Shown in pieces: positions 1 to 14,108 of a stretch of 64,000 bases of DNA. The translations under genes and the position numbers were made by a program. Positions within the stretch are counted from its first letter, which is position 1. Every line of letters starts with the position of its first letter. The notes beneath the pieces were generated by a model, which was given only the letters and a program-made list of their open reading frames with translations, did no database searches and was not told the origin of the DNA. Source of the stretch: Balanoglossus misakiensis (taxonomy: Eukaryota; Hemichordata); assembly GCA_040954595.2 (NCBI GenBank), contig CM082585.2:5456001-5520000 (forward strand), given 5' to 3'.

Positions 1-55
1 ATCAGAGATGTAGAATTCACGGGATACAAGGCAAACCTTTTAAAATGACTATCCC

Positions 56-248
56 TTAAAGGTATACAGTCACCTCCAATTTACATACGCCCATATATGG
101 CTGAAGTGGTGTATTTGAGCTTTTTAAAGAACATATGGTGGCGCTCTTTTTTTTGCGTGTGCCACCCCCTGAAAATCTGTGATTGGCTGGATCTCAATTT
201 GCCATGGTAACTATAGCTAATTTTCCATAGGTGACCGTATCCCTTTAA
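56..248. mobile_element. TTAA-flanked MITE (GGTATACRGTC family), copy 1
   Basis: The ends are TTAAAGGTATACAGTCACCT and the inverse of TTAAAGGGATACGGTCACCT. The interior shares ATATGGTGGCGCTCTTTTTT and CTGTGATTGGCT with the copy at 46755. It carries about 50 bp that the other copy lacks. Confidence 0.82.
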
Positions 249-636
249 CGGAGCTGAAAAGAAAAACAACATTGAAAACAAGAATATTTGACAAATCCGA
301 AGAAGGTTTGATATTTGCTTCGTCTGACAGTGATCGATTCTCTCCCGATTGTGACTGACAATCTAATACTGGTTTTTACTAGTTCAGTCGTTTCAACAGC
401 GCATTGCAGGTTATACACAGGTGACAGCCCCAGGCTCACAATTTCAACAACTGATTGATAAACACTTGACACATTCCTGCTTCAGAGAATTGCATGCTGA
501 AGTATAGCAACCAAGGTGGTTCAGAAAAAGGAAACACTTAATAGAGGAATAACAAACAGACAGTAATAATTTTATGTATTTTCAAAAATCTTTTGTCTGG
601 AATATAATTATCAGGGCTAAAAGTTTAGTTTAAATC

Positions 637-828
637 TACTGTAAAACACTTTATTTTCGCAAGTTGAAATTTTCGCAATATTGAGAGGCCACTGTTTCGC
701 GAGTATTAATTTTCGCGTTCTTTTATTTCATTCACTGCTATCTCCGAAAAAAATATACGCGACTTTATATTTTCACGTTAATTTGGCTCTCGCGTATTTC
801 GCGAAAATTTATTCTTCGCGAAAATATA
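637..828. mobile_element. TACTGTAAAAC MITE, degraded right end
   Basis: The left end TACTGTAAAACACTTTATTT is intact, and the interior (GAGAGGCCACTGTTTCGCG) matches the 8441 element in the opposite orientation. The right end decays after TTCGCGAAAATA. Confidence 0.75.
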
Positions 829-1457
829 ATAATTAGTATACACAAGATTTGTAACCATTCTGAACATATGGTGGAAATGTTACAGTTTCTGGCAGATGTA
901 TTGAGTCGGGCAGCGAACTGTGCCGATATTTACGATTAACAAGTGTCAGACTGAGCGACGAGATTTGCGCGTGATGAAAAACTGACTTTGCCTCAAGGAA
1001 CTCGGTAATGGCCATCCTGTTACTTTGGGATTATTTTCTAATACGCCTCCTGTCATATCGGAGTTAAAATGCGTTTTATTTTCACCGCAGAGAGTGAATT
1101 CTGACTGTGCTTGTAAGTGCTATTATATTATCGCGGAGTTTGAACTGATAAAAGTCCCACATTGGATTTTCTTAATGTGTTTGTGCCGAGTTCTCAAGTC
1201 GTTGTTATTTCAGTCTGGCCTTGACTTTGTTGATTTCATTCTTGGGGGATTACGCCCGTGGCATTGACATTCAGATGGCATATTCTGCAAGAGAGAATTT
1301 CTAAGATATATGTAGATGATACTGGAGCCCATGCAAACAGACTTGATCCAACATTTTAGTGTTGTTTTTTAAAAATTTGTAATTAATGTTCTGTACTCTT
1401 GCCTGTCGTACGCTCACTGACATCACACTCCAACCAAGACAAAAGTTACGTGTAAAG

Positions 1458-1663
1458 CATGTTATTCCAAAAGATTGATTATGAAATATGCTTAGAGCAG
1501 GATATAAAAGATCGCTAATTTGCATAATCAGTTATGATTGGCTAATTTGTCTTGCATATTGCATGTTTTTCCAAAAGATTGATCAAGAAATATGCTTAGA
1601 GCAGGATATAGAAGATCACTAATTTGCATAATCAGTTATGATTGGCTAATTTGTCTTGCATAT
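1458..1663 (+). repeat. 103-bp tandem duplication with octamer motifs
   Basis: Two nearly identical units (1458-1560, 1561-1663). Each has ATTTGCAT (1518-1525, 1622-1629) and an ATTGGCTAAT inverted CCAAT box. A third ATTTGCAT follows at 1673-1680. Confidence 0.85.
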
Positions 1664-4170
1664 CAATGACTGATTTGCATTAATCGAAAGTTTCCTTCAA
1701 AAGCAATACTTCACCTTTTACAAGCCTCAAGTCAATCAACAAGTCTGTTTCTTTGACCTACACCACCAAATTCTGCTTCATAGTATCACAATTTCATATA
1801 TGAAAGACATTTTTTCTTGGCAATCTTATTCAAAATGTAAGATCGTAAACAACAGAACTATCGCAGATGTTTGCGGTCAATGTGTCTCCACGATTGCATC
1901 ATATGTTTGTGATGGTGACAACCTCGCCGTAATGACATCGCCGTGATTGAAACTCAAGCTGTTTTTGATCCCAAAACATCATCCTTCTTAATACACACCG
2001 TGTTGTCAACAAGGCCGTTTTTCTGAACCCCCTGTGCTGTGTGTATAGGCAGGTGAATCAGGTGCAGAGTGTATCCCCTTTCTAGATGATTCCGAGATTG
2101 CCAATATCTCTCCGGCCATCGTACTTGGAACTCTGGATGATCCCTGTGGATTTATCTGCGCATCACGGGGTGTTCACAACGGATATCACATCGGCGTAAT
2201 TGTCGTGTTTTCAATGTTTTTGAAAGTAGAGGAAAAAAAGGGCAAGGAACTCGGCAGATCTTTCCAGATTCAGTTTTTGTTTTTGTTCTGTTTCTCTGAT
2301 TTCTGTTTATTTTTTGCTGATAAAATTAATACTGTAACAGTGCACACTATTCATGGGTTAACTGGCATGATGTCACAGGTCAGGAACAGCACATATTTTT
2401 ATTTTTTTTGGCCTAATGTTCCAATTTGTCACAATTTTGATGGATGAACAAAACATACAGCCATTACCATCATTAGCGTAGGTGGTCATTACAAAAGACC
2501 GTTTTTCCCCGCACTGTTTGCGTCACACACGACTGATGGACTGTTGATTAATGGTATCTGAAAGATGTCAATGCTCTTCCAAACCGTAACGAATTATCAT
2601 GGCTGGAGATCTGGTGTGCCGATCGATGCAGATGTCTGGTATGTGAAACATATGGACATTATCCCACCGACTTGCGGTGCATTGGGCCATAAACAGGAAA
2701 ATCTGCAGACGCTTGGAAAATTTCGAGGTCTTGCACCTTGTGGCAAAATAAAGTGCACGGTGCTCTTAATTCTGACCCCCTCAATTCCCCTGGACATGGG
2801 TCACGCATTTGGTCCAAAATGGGATACGTTTTGAGTTGAAAATAGTCTAAAATAAGATTTGTACCATTTACTTAATGCAGGTACATGTACTTCTCCCAGG
2901 AACTGATACTTCTTGCTAAAGAGGCTTTGCGATGTGAAACAAGTTAAATATTAAAGGTTGCCTGTAACCTGGTTTTCTGCCAAATGGATTGATGGAAATA
3001 AAAATAGAGAGATGATTGCAGACAGTAATCATATCATAATTCTTATATATGTACTCTGCAGTTACTCTAATATTGATTTATTTGACATGGGGAAAAAAAC
3101 ACTTTCACTTCACCAATTTTACGACAAATATTTGACTTGTGTCAAATCTTAAAGGGAACCAGTAAAACATTTTAATTTTAATTCAATTCATTTAATCAGC
3201 TGATCATATCTGCATTAGTAAGCGTAAAATTAAAACTCCAAATTTGTACCACGCATTCTCCTTAACATGTATTTTTGTGTGTCTTTCTTCCACTTGCTTT
3301 GCTTCATGATAAATCTTTCAAGTTATTAAAAAAAAGTGTGACATTTATACTGTGGACGACTTAATTGGCGTACTTCATACTTGAGTGATGTGTTTTAAAG
3401 GTAATTTCCAGCTGTTTTATTGTAGTTACATCATGCGGTCTGTTGTCTGGCTCTCGAGAGAAGTGTTGACTCTGTACGCAAGTGCTGTCGTCAGACAGAC
3501 GTTCTTGACCCCGAAACCTCCCCCCCCCCCCCCAACAATCCATGTGCAGACAGTGTCGTGTCAAACAAAATGTAACTCTAAGTAGGCCATCAAATTCTGG
3601 GGCTGTGCACTTTTTTTGAAATGCCACTATTTCAAAATATGAGTGCCGGTTTAAAGCCCCAGTAGCTTGCCAGTTTCTGTCCATCTGTCTGTCCGTAAGT
3701 GCATACGTACATGTACACCGTATGTATATCTGTATGTTTTTGTCTCTTCCAATAGTTTAGTACCTATTTCAGAAAGAAAAAAATCACCCAATGGAGCTCA
3801 GCTGGCTTCATTTATTTCCCATGACTCGGGATGTTCACGAAATCGTGACACTCTAATGCATTGAGATGAAACTAAATGACACCGAAACATACACTGAACT
3901 GAACTCGTATCTTTTTTTAGACATATTGTATTGTCCATCTCAGCATCCGTGACTTTCACACACACAAAAAATACATGCATTTTGCCTGGAGGGATTGGGA
4001 GCAGCTGTATCTTCGTGCGCTGAAAATCGCGTGTTATAAAAAAACAACTTTGCATCCTCAGCGTGCCATCGCTCCTGTACTTCAGGAAGTTGGGTGCAAC
4101 ACGTGTGCAACGTTTTCAGCGATTCTGGAAAATTGATTTAGCTATTTAAATTGTACATGTATGTGACTGT

Positions 4171-4603
4171 TAAATCCTGAAAAATTCTGGACTTTTGAGT
4201 TCATGTTGGTATAAATAAACCAACATTATTGACCTCAATTCAGAAGTTCATAAAATCGATTTTATTATTAGAAGTATTGAAACATTTCTAACTTTTTGTC
4301 AATTGGGATGGAAGGTGTGTGTAGTTGAACATTGATTCACTGTCTATATATCCACATTTACATTAACATAAATGGTGTCTTGTATCAAACATAATTAATG
4401 GAAAAATGGCAGCGAGAGATAATTAATGGAAAAATGGCAGCGAGAGAGAGACTTTGTCCCTTTAAATCCTGAAAAATCCCAGAATTTTGAGTTCATGTTG
4501 GTATAAATAAACCAACAATATTGACCTCAATTCAGAAGTTCATGTTATAAAATAGATTTTATTATTAGAAATATTGTAAAATTGATAACTTTTTGTCAAT
4601 GGA
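4171..4603 (+). repeat. Direct repeat of ~135 bp flanking a MITE half
   Basis: TTAAATCCTGAAAAAT... to AACTTTTTGTCAATGG occurs at about 4171-4304 and again at 4462-4603, with the MITE half between. Both copies begin at a TTAA. Confidence 0.8.
4305..4465 (-). mobile_element. Half copy of the GGGACAAAG MITE inside a duplicated block
   Basis: The right arm runs from GGATGGAAGGTGTGTG to ACTTTGTCCCTTTAA. A ~35-bp piece (ATAATTAATGGAAAAATGGC...) is repeated near the end. Host sequence on both sides is a direct repeat (4171-4304 and 4462-4603). Confidence 0.8.
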
Positions 4604-5129
4604 CGTAATTGGAGGTAATAGAGAATAGAGAAGAATTGATTCAATTAAATGGAATTCATCTGGTAATGTCAGTCGGGGGGAAATGATTTATTGTGGTGAC
4701 TGATTTTGGCGAAGATGGTATTTCTTTGATGAGGGGATATGGAATGTGGACATTGTGAAGCCTAGTTGATTGGTGCTGTAGGCTGAGTTATGAAACAGAC
4801 AATTGTGTTTTATCAATGGTGCTTGCAGCCAATGACTTCCGAACTCCTTTTCTGTGACACTACAAACCCATTGGTGGTTTTAAGGTAGTATGCCCCTCAG
4901 GGACAGATTTTCAGAAAAAATGAAAGCCCTGGAAACCTTCCAATCACTACTTTAATATTTCTCCATAGACTTAAAACACAGAGACAGACGGCCATTTTGA
5001 ATATTGAATTGAATTAAGAATTTGGGACAATTTGACAGTTTTGCTCTCTCACTCAAAATTTTGCGCCGTGACCCCCACTTTTGTATTCTCAATTTTAAAA
5101 GAGAATAATCCAAAGTTGCCATGAGCAAC

Positions 5130-5199
5130 GGTGTCGTGTATCAAACATAATAAATGGAAAAGGGGCAGCGAGAGAGAGAGAGAGACTTTGTCCCTTTAA
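5130..5199 (-). mobile_element. Terminal fragment of the GGGACAAAG MITE
   Basis: The last ~70 bp of the element, ending GACTTTGTCCCTTTAA at 5199. Confidence 0.75.
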
Positions 5200-8100
5200 T
5201 ACATGTAGAATAGTGCAATTACTGGCATGAACTCAATAGAAAGTTAAACTTTAATAACTAGGTGTCTTTTATTTATGAAAAATTGAAATACGAAATGTCA
5301 TCCATGCATATTTCAAATGATTACCTAGATATTTATGTACGAAAATATGAATAGGATGGTTCGCAACATGAAACAGATGGCCTCTTGGGCAGGAAGTGAT
5401 CAAGCAGTATTATTAAACTATAATTTCAGCTTTTCTATTTCATCCAAAACATATGAATATGACCCACAGTTTATTTTTAGCACCATTTCTTGTTAGGTTT
5501 GACATTCTGAAAAACAGAAATGCACTACATTTGTGAATTTGCGATTCGGTGATAATACGTACTTCTGACTTTTCGCGACTCATTCAAAGATATTTTCTGT
5601 TTTCTGTTCCAGCATTGCAAAACAAAATTACCAATATCGATTTCTTTCTAATAAATTAGTAATGCACGCACTATGCACAGTATGGTTCTAACTGGACGAA
5701 AGAATTGCCTTTAATGACAGGAAGTAATTTTGCAAATGTTTCTAAAATGAGTAATGTGTGTGTTGTTCTGCAAACATATTATTAGCCTTTTAAGAAATAT
5801 GTACGTGTGTCGCGTGTGGGTTTGGCTCTTGTTTCAGCTCACCTTTTCATACACGTGAGCTAATGATATTGTGATGTGTGTTTGTATGTGTGTGTGTCTG
5901 CTGTATATCTGCCTACCTGTCTGTCTGTCTGTGTCGGTGTTTTTGCTAAGGTTGGTCAGGAACATAAATGTAAATAATTTGGGGACCCCGTATTGTTTCT
6001 GATTCCTTTTCAATGCAATTGATGTATCGAGGAGAGCCCTGGTAAAAATGGCTGGGGAATCTTGGTATTAACGTTTACCTGGGTACCACTCTTGAAAACA
6101 CATACTGTGTGTTAGTGTTGATCGATATCGAGACTGGCTGGTCAGATTGATCCAAAAGTCGGTACACAGTTGCAGTTATGATGTGGCCAAAAAAATTTGA
6201 ACGTGTTATTGCAGTTTGCATTATATTATAATTACTAAAAGTTAAAAATAATTAATGAAATTGCTGAGTGAAAAACTGATTGGTGATATGGACGTGCTAG
6301 TGGCCAACCTTGGAATAAAGCTAAAATTTGAAAGAAGAAATGGGGTAGAGGAGCAAGAGGGTGAGGTGGGGTACCCTCTGTGTCCAAGAATTTTCACCCT
6401 TTCACCCCCAGTTCCCTCTTTAGAGGTCCAACCGTAACATAGAAAACAATGGGTGTGGACTGAACCATGATAATGAAAGGGTTAAAGTTTGGACAGTGGT
6501 TAAGTACTATGGGATGTGGATTGTAAAGGCTAGTGGTTTTGTGTGCAGATTTGCAGTGTGTCTGAATTCGAATCTTGTAATATATATATATACAAGTCGA
6601 TTTTATCAATTACCTCTTACAGCTAGGGACAGTCTTCTATCCCTGAAGCATTAATGTATCTTTGCATGAAGTTTAAGAATACTTGGCAATTTTAGCCTGT
6701 GAAACAAAGTTGATGCATGGTACAAAAATAGTGGAAGAAAAAAAATCAGGTGCTGTCGCTGTTACTGAAATTATACTGAGTATAAGAAATATGATATTCA
6801 TCAAATCAGAGGTTTAAATGACCCAAAATTAATGTGTACTTTTCCATAAAAAAGTGCCCTTGTTACATAATTACACATCTTTTAGTTGAGAAATAAAAAC
6901 CTTTGAGATTGCTCAAAAGGGAAATTGCAAATCTTAAACTCATTCAACGCGACAGGAAGCAAGGTGCCTGAATGCCCCCGCTGTCGCTGTGAATGAAAAT
7001 GGAACGGTCCATAGTGATGGCTGCACTCCCCTGCGCTTCAGTGGTTCGGTCTGGTTCTTTGATAAGCATCGTTAGTGATACGGTCGTGAGGGAAACCAAG
7101 TTTCACCACAAGCTCCATCAGTCTTCCTGGAGACGAGTGCGAGGTATTCCACGTCCGTCGTGTGTCGAACCTGTGTCACACCTAAAGGTTCCCGACAAAG
7201 CCTCCAAAATCCATGAGAAGACGACCAGCCCATCCATCATCATATGATATTTTAAGATCGTACCCCAAGCAACTCATATCGTTGTCATTTTCCTTCACGT
7301 AACGTTCAAGATTACAAAGGCAGAAGGTAATGTCTTGCTCTACGAAAGGGAAATAGAATATCGTACTTGTAGTGTCATTGTCACCTTGATGTTTAAATGT
7401 CATTGTCATGTTATCTCGCACAGCTAAATCATCTCGTTTTTTTAGGTCAGCCTGCGTACAGAATCCTGAAAATCTGAACTCTCTATTGTTGAGATATCAG
7501 AGAAGACTGAAATTCAAATGTCATTGAGGGAAATAATGATCAGTTTTAATTATCGACTGAAAGGATGGAATGGTGTCCTTGTGAACCTCACGCTTCCCGG
7601 TGGAAATCCGATTTCATTCCGGCTGATGGTGTATTCCCCAAAGTGTAACACATCCGGAGGGGTTAATCAATTCAACAGTTGACTTTGTTTTCGTAGCGAC
7701 ATTAGAACTGTGTTTAGAAGATGCTGGATTTCTAATTGCTGCATTCAGCTTGTGTCCTTGTCGGGCACACAAATGTTTACTAAAACAATTCACCAAATAT
7801 CATGAGACATTGATGAAAATGTTGATATTATTAACTGATATTTATACTGTCGAAGACATTCTTGTGTAGCTGCGTCGAGCTGTTCTACATTCCATTCAGG
7901 TTTTGAAAAATTCTGAAATACTCCTGTAGCTGTCGTTAATGATATTACATGAATGGCCTTGTTATCTTAGTTTACGTTGGGTCTGTTGGGGGAAAATGGA
8001 TATGCTACTGCTTACTGTCAAGCAACAGGATTTGACAGTAGCGGTCTTTAAAAATTCAAGAAATCCGGTTGGATATATCGTCAATTCCGGGAATTAGACA

Positions 8101-8440
8101 TATTTTTAGACGGATCATGGCACGACAAAACTGGAAAGGGGGAAAGTCAGTATTTATTGTAGAAAATGAATGATGCAAATTCAGCATCAAAATTCAGTCG
8201 CAGTTTCATGACTCCCGTAGCCCATCAAAGTGATTCACTTAGAAGACGTGATGATCTTGATATATTTCAGCCCCGGGCCTTGGTGATATCAAGAAGCCAT
8301 GTGTGTTGCCAACGTGTCATAATACACGTGTTATTGTACCCTGCAAACTTGTCTCAGACTCCTGTTTGTATTTTATCATGAAATTCGAGCATGAAAAGCA
8401 TCTCTTCTAACATTTGTATATTAAACACAGCTGAGGGATA

Positions 8441-8651
8441 TACTGTAAAACACTTTATTTTCGCGAGTAATAAATTTTCGCGAAATACGCCAGAGCCAAA
8501 ATAGCGTGAAAATGAAAAGTCGCATAATTTTTTTTAAAGATAACGATGCAGTGAATGAAAAAAAAGAACGTGAAAATTAATACTCGCGAAACAGTGGCCT
8601 CTCTCGATGTTGCGAAAATTTCAACTCGCGAAAATAAAGTGTTTTACTGTA
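8441..8651. mobile_element. Complete MITE with TACTGTAAAACACTTTATTT ends
   Basis: The terminal inverted repeats (TACTGTAAAACACTTTATTT then TTCGCGAG, and the inverse) are about 27 bp. The interior has repeated TTCGCG motifs. Partial copies occur at 637-828, 28136-28162 and 43192-43397. Confidence 0.82.
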
Positions 8652-9458
8652 GTTTACATCTATAAGAAGTAGCTCAACTCCAAAAAAGGTGATTTGTGAT
8701 GACGACATCAGTCGGTACTCTGAAGGATGTTCGTTGTGTGAAGTGAAATTGACACCACGTACTCCAAGCACACTCTGCCGTTTTCCGATTTCACAGGATG
8801 TCAGCTGAGCGTCGGGCTCAGAGGCCAACTCCAGTTTGAGCGTCCAAAATAAATCACTCCACTCCCTGAAGCAAGGTTGGCATGCGAGGTCTTGCCGGGG
8901 TATAATCGGTTCACTGGCCTGACATCCTCTCTTGTGAACCCTCTGACTCTTTGCGTGCAACCTTCCAACCTCAGGCTCGTGAGTGAATCCATCTGTATGT
9001 GCATGTAAATGTGAGCGAATGTCGTAAAATTAACGCAAGCGCGTTTAGATGCCTTTCTCCGTCCACTGAAAAGAATTTGCGGTCTCTGCTAGCGCCCGGG
9101 GGTGGCGGTTGTTCTCGAAATCATGCAGTTTGTTGCGCCAGATTCTCGCTGATCTCTCAGTTCTCGGCACTGGGACCACTGGGTGAGTCATTATACACAC
9201 AGATCAGTGCCTTCGTGTTCTGTATAGTGTGACATCACAGAAGTGGATACTTCCTAGATTTTCTTCATCTTCTCACCTGTTGCCGTAATCTGTGAAGACA
9301 CTCATTCAGATATATAGACTGACAAATCATATCAAAATCTCGGTAAAAATAAATTTCAAGACTCAGTTTCAAGATCGTTTCAAAGACACTACCAGTTCTG
9401 ACTGATCATACTATTTCCTTAATTTATGATCATTTTTTTTGCCCATTAATTACAACCG

Positions 9459-9509
9459 TGACGTCAATGCACAGATCTGTGACTTATAGTCCATGATTGC
9501 CATGGCAAC
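9459..9509. promoter_or_regulatory. CRE and RFX X-box-like motifs
   Basis: TGACGTCA (9459-9466) is a perfect cAMP-response palindrome. ATTGCCATGGCAAC (9496-9509) matches the RFX X-box GTTGCCATGGCAAC in all but the first base. Confidence 0.4.
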
Positions 9510-10003
9510 CGCTGATCGGTTGCTACTGGAAACGGCTGCTAATGTCATACAGTGGCATGATTAGAGTCAAAGTAGCAGGACAGCTTTGAGAGTCGTGCTT
9601 CACTGTTATCAGTGAACTTGACTGCAACCTTGGGATGATGTGACATATGGAAGTCGCTCAAACGCGTACACTTTACGTAGAAGATCAAAAGTCAATATCC
9701 CAAATATATCGGGTTAAAATAAAACTTTCTACTGTCAAAACAAAAGTGTCATTTCAGCGATAGAACAGAACTGGTCACGCAATCTGATAATTAATACACA
9801 AGGTCTACAGAAAACACGTGAAATACAGTTTGTCCAAATTTTACGAGCGAGTGAGAATAGCTTTCTATTTTTAGCAACAGGAAACATGCATGCTTGCCTT
9901 ATTGTTTTCCATACTGAGTGAAAAATGGATTAACCCATTTCAGATATTAATGTAGGGCTGAATGCATCGTATGCTTGGTGGAAGTCGCTACCGAAGGGTT
10001 CAA

Positions 10004-10016
10004 ATTGCTAGGCAAC
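10004..10016. promoter_or_regulatory. RFX X-box-like motif
   Basis: ATTGCTAGGCAAC, followed directly by GGTTGCTAGG, another half-site pair. Confidence 0.35.
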
Positions 10017-13000
10017 GGTTGCTAGGGAGAATGTTCAAAATCTAAGAAAATGTATATTTTGGTGGTTTTCTTTGAATGAGTAAGGTACAGGTTGAATAGG
10101 CACAGGTTTATCGTTTATCAAATGTGCTAATTATAATTCCTATTAATCCATGTCAAATTTTCCGACTTTTAGAATTTAATTCAGTTTAATTCAACATTTG
10201 AGATACCTGTTTAGAAGATGAACCCATAGAATCTGCAAAGAAGGCGAAATGACAAATGTTAACTTCACTTTCTGAATAGATGAATTTTTGAAGCTATATT
10301 GTATAAACAATACTGAATTTGTTTTAGAAAGTCGTGTGTAGTGTGTACTCTTTTCTATGACTTGTATAATTTTACCAGAGAGAAAATTTCCAAACACCAG
10401 AAGCTGAAAATTGATAGAACAAGAAATCAGTATATTTTGCATACAAAATTTCAAAGTGTTTGCAGCCAACGCATTTGCGATATTTAACTCAGAGAGATTG
10501 TGCTGCAACATGTATGTGCATGGATGAATGAATGCAGAAATAGGTTTTCCGGCTTTGTTTAATGGTAAATATCTTACTATTTTTATCCCAGATATTTAGC
10601 AGTATCAATGTTGAAAATTGAGCTGAAATCAGGAATGACGTGGTTGGAAGCATATTTTTTAATGAGGTGTCGAATTGTGTCGTTTTCGGTGCCATTTGTG
10701 GGGTTTCTGTGTTGAGGAGATTCTGTTGGAAGTGAGATTAAATACCCAGGAAATTGCAGAATCCATAGAAACTGGCTGTTGGCATATAAGGAGCTTACAG
10801 ATTAAAATGTGTGAGAAATGAAAATATGGCATACTTGTACGATTTCTTCATCGCTGTTGCTATAGACCGCATTTGTGATCTGATGTTTCTTGTTCTGTGT
10901 ACACGAAACCTGGTACAGCATCGCCATGGTAACTCCTAAATTCTGACGATCAAGAACTGATGATATTTATCTATGCAAATTTTAAAGTTAAATATCCATG
11001 TTTTAGTTTTTTCTGCTGTTGACCTCTTGTTTACAAAATATGAAAATAATTTGTATAATTCTAGGTCAGTCAGACTCAAAAATTACAAGTATTAGCTATC
11101 ACAGATACTGCAAGACCTTATTTTGTCAAGATAAAAATTGCCCCATAGGATTAGGATTTCAAATTTTAAAGTGGTGTGTTTTGAGTTTTGTACACTCAGC
11201 AGAGAAAGTCATAATATTTTGTCCCAGTGTGGGTATTTATGATGCAAGGAGGTGTTTTGTGAAAATTGTTAATTGACATTGGGATTGAATCAAAGATAGT
11301 GTGTGGGGGATAATAGCTCAACTGAGAACTCAAGGTGCAATTTTCGTCAATTTCTCCTGTCTATCAAAGTTGTTTGTGAAACTTGGAGACTGGGTCGTGA
11401 TTTTCATTACAAGTCTGTTTGTCACCTGACTTGTAACATGTGAAGGCTGCTAAATTAGATTTGTATCGTAACGTTGGTCGAATTATTTATAATATGCAGT
11501 CACAACGGACCAAGAAGAAATTATGTATCATTGCGTTGGTTTGATCCTTGCACCATCTGAATCGCGTGATGTTTTGCAATTATTTTCACATCTTCGTGTT
11601 GGTTTGATTTTTTTGACCACCTGAATCGCGGATGTTTACCAATGATTTTCACATCTTCGCGTTGGTCTATAAATAACATTGGATTTTTTGTTTACTAAAT
11701 TTTTGATTATTCACAATAAGCATTTAGCTACAGATCCCCCGCCACAAATGTTAACAAAACACGCAATAATCTTGAACTGGTAAAGAAAATATTAGCTTTT
11801 TTTGCAGTGACTACCTGTGACTAAAAAACCCGCTGCTGATTGCTTGCAGCCAATTATCCAGTGACAACAAAGAAGAATGTGTTAATTTCACATGCCCGGC
11901 ATTGACGGAAATTGACAATATCCTTGCTGGACAGTATTAATCAAAGCAGGTGTCTATGAAAACAAATCATGGAAGGTCTATTGATGTACAGAACATCAAT
12001 ACAAAACCCAGGATATTAATATGAAGTTATAACAGTGTATGTGTCATCGTTCGAACCGCTAATAATCGGCATCACGAATGTGTGGATGGTGTGTTTGTGT
12101 GGACGGTTGCTTGGTTGCAATGCAAATATATGCAAATTGATTAAGACGGCGTTCGTTTCCCAACAAGAAAGAAGTGGATTAAATGCACTGTGGAAGTAAA
12201 GTACGTACAGTTTTGAAACAGCTGGCTTGTGTTTTGCGGGCAATCGACGGGAGAAACATCGAGAACCGTTGATGTGTGTGTGTTTTTTTCCGGCTCACCT
12301 CTCTTGACTTTGCCATGTTTGTTGTGGCCTACTCTGTGCAGTTGACTGTTTTGCCATTGCAGCGCATGCAACCTCAAAGTTTCGCCACATTGGAAGGAAA
12401 AAACTTTGGAGTGTAGTCATAGGTACCCAACTTTCTTCAATTTTTCAGAAGGCTTTTTCAGAGTATTGTTGTCACTGTTAGGCAACAGATGATAAATACA
12501 CAAATATCGGCATGATTTTACATGAAACCCTTTGAAACCAGCTCGGAATAAAAGTTCTGAATGATGTCATAGGTCACCGCAGGGTCAGGGTGCCCAGACT
12601 CAGCTCCTAGCAACACAAGATCTAGATTTTAGACTGTGGTCCACAGTATGGCAGACAACTGTACAGATATGTTTTAACCAACCCAACCCACCTGGTTGGC
12701 TAAGAGTAACTTTACATGACTGCGTGATTTTAAATGTCATCGTGTATCAAGAATCCATTATACTGAAAAGATCAAATGTATCCCTTTCAGAATCGGTAAA
12801 GTCGGAAACGCAATTTTTTTGCCACTACATGTATTAGACGCCACGCACAGCTTATTATGTGCTTAGTCTGGCTCTGTTGATATTTGGTTGAACTTTTCTC
12901 AAAACCTCGCCAGTTTCCACGTTCGCATTTACAGACAAACAGTGATCGGTTTTAAAGATCACGTCGGACGTCACGAGGTTTAAAAATAACGGTAGTTGGG

Positions 13001-13903
13001 ATTGAGGACAGCGTTACGTCTCCGTGATACGGGTGAAGTCGCAAACGGAGATGAGAAAACAAGAAGGAACCCTAAGCGGATGTTTTGGACTCATCGCTGC
13101 CCCGATCCCCATCACAATACTCCCTGGATACGGTTGCCGAGTATTATTGATGTCACAAAATCCCCGGGAATTGAGGTAAAAAACTCCTGCATCATTCAGC
13201 AATATGGCCTGGAGTATGTGTTTATACGCAAAATACCGCATCTGACAGCGCGGCAGTCAATGCAACTTGCGTGTTTCAGTCAGAACTATAGAACGTTTGC
13301 GCTTACAGCCAGAAAAAAACTGGAAGCTGCATTCAACTGGGGAATTGACAACTAGTCTGTCGGCTGTCATGATAAAAGGGGGATTTCAAACAGGAAGAAT
13401 GTTTTTTATACACACAAGGATATTCTGGTCATTGACTCTATCTTCGTGATTTGTATTCTGTTGATCCCATCCTGGTCTGACGACATCAGGGCTTTCGATT
13501 TTCACAAATACATAACCGGATGTAAACTACAGATCATGAACACAGGGTGTCAGTGGCTTTCTATTGGAGATTATTCCTTGTTTGTTGATGTCATGCTAAT
13601 GAGCCGCAAAGAATTCAAATCCCTGTTTCCTTTCTAGCGGAAAAGTGATTTTTTTTTCACCGATAAATGTCGTCACTCTACTAAGCTGAAAGATTGCATC
13701 TTCATCCCTTGGTAGCAGAAAAGATGTATGTTAACTTTCCATTTAGTTGACGGTTAAATTAAAGGTTTCACCCAAGATGGCAAGGCACATGTTATTTTGT
13801 AGATTGGTTGCTTGTTTGGTTGATCAATTGATCAATTATTGATTGGTTTGTTATAAAGTGATTGATGAACTGGGGATTGATTGAGGATTATTAACTTGCT
13901 GGC

Positions 13904-13944
13904 TGGTTGGTTGGTTGGTTGGTTGGTTGGTTGGTTGGTTGGTT
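13904..13944 (+). repeat. (TTGG)n microsatellite
   Basis: An uninterrupted run of TTGG repeats about 40 bp long, with looser TTGATTGG-like repeats just before it. Confidence 0.95.
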
Positions 13945-14108
13945 GAATTAAATTTGGTAAAGCAAAAAAGAATCTAAAAGTCCAAAACAACAAAAAAACA
14001 ATTTCAGGACAGGCGTTATCTATGTGAGTGGTCGTACATTACATATTATTAATTGCATAGCATCGCAAGGGTTAAGATGATTCACACTGGTTGCAACTAT
14101 ACCCATTG

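Larger units (their letters stand above)
249..8440. other. Gene-poor stretch before the DGK exons, part 1
   Basis: Apart from the listed MITEs and duplications, no exon with good splice sites and a recognisable protein was seen. Short open frames here look like chance. A TG/CTGT-rich tract lies near 5870-5930. Confidence 0.6.

Noticed and set aside
6993-7247. 84-codon plus-strand frame
   Set aside because: No recognisable domain, no splice context, and an overlapping minus-strand frame of similar length.
12996-13355. 119-codon plus-strand frame
   Set aside because: Longest in its region, but composition and lack of splice or homology signal suggest chance in slightly GC-richer DNA.
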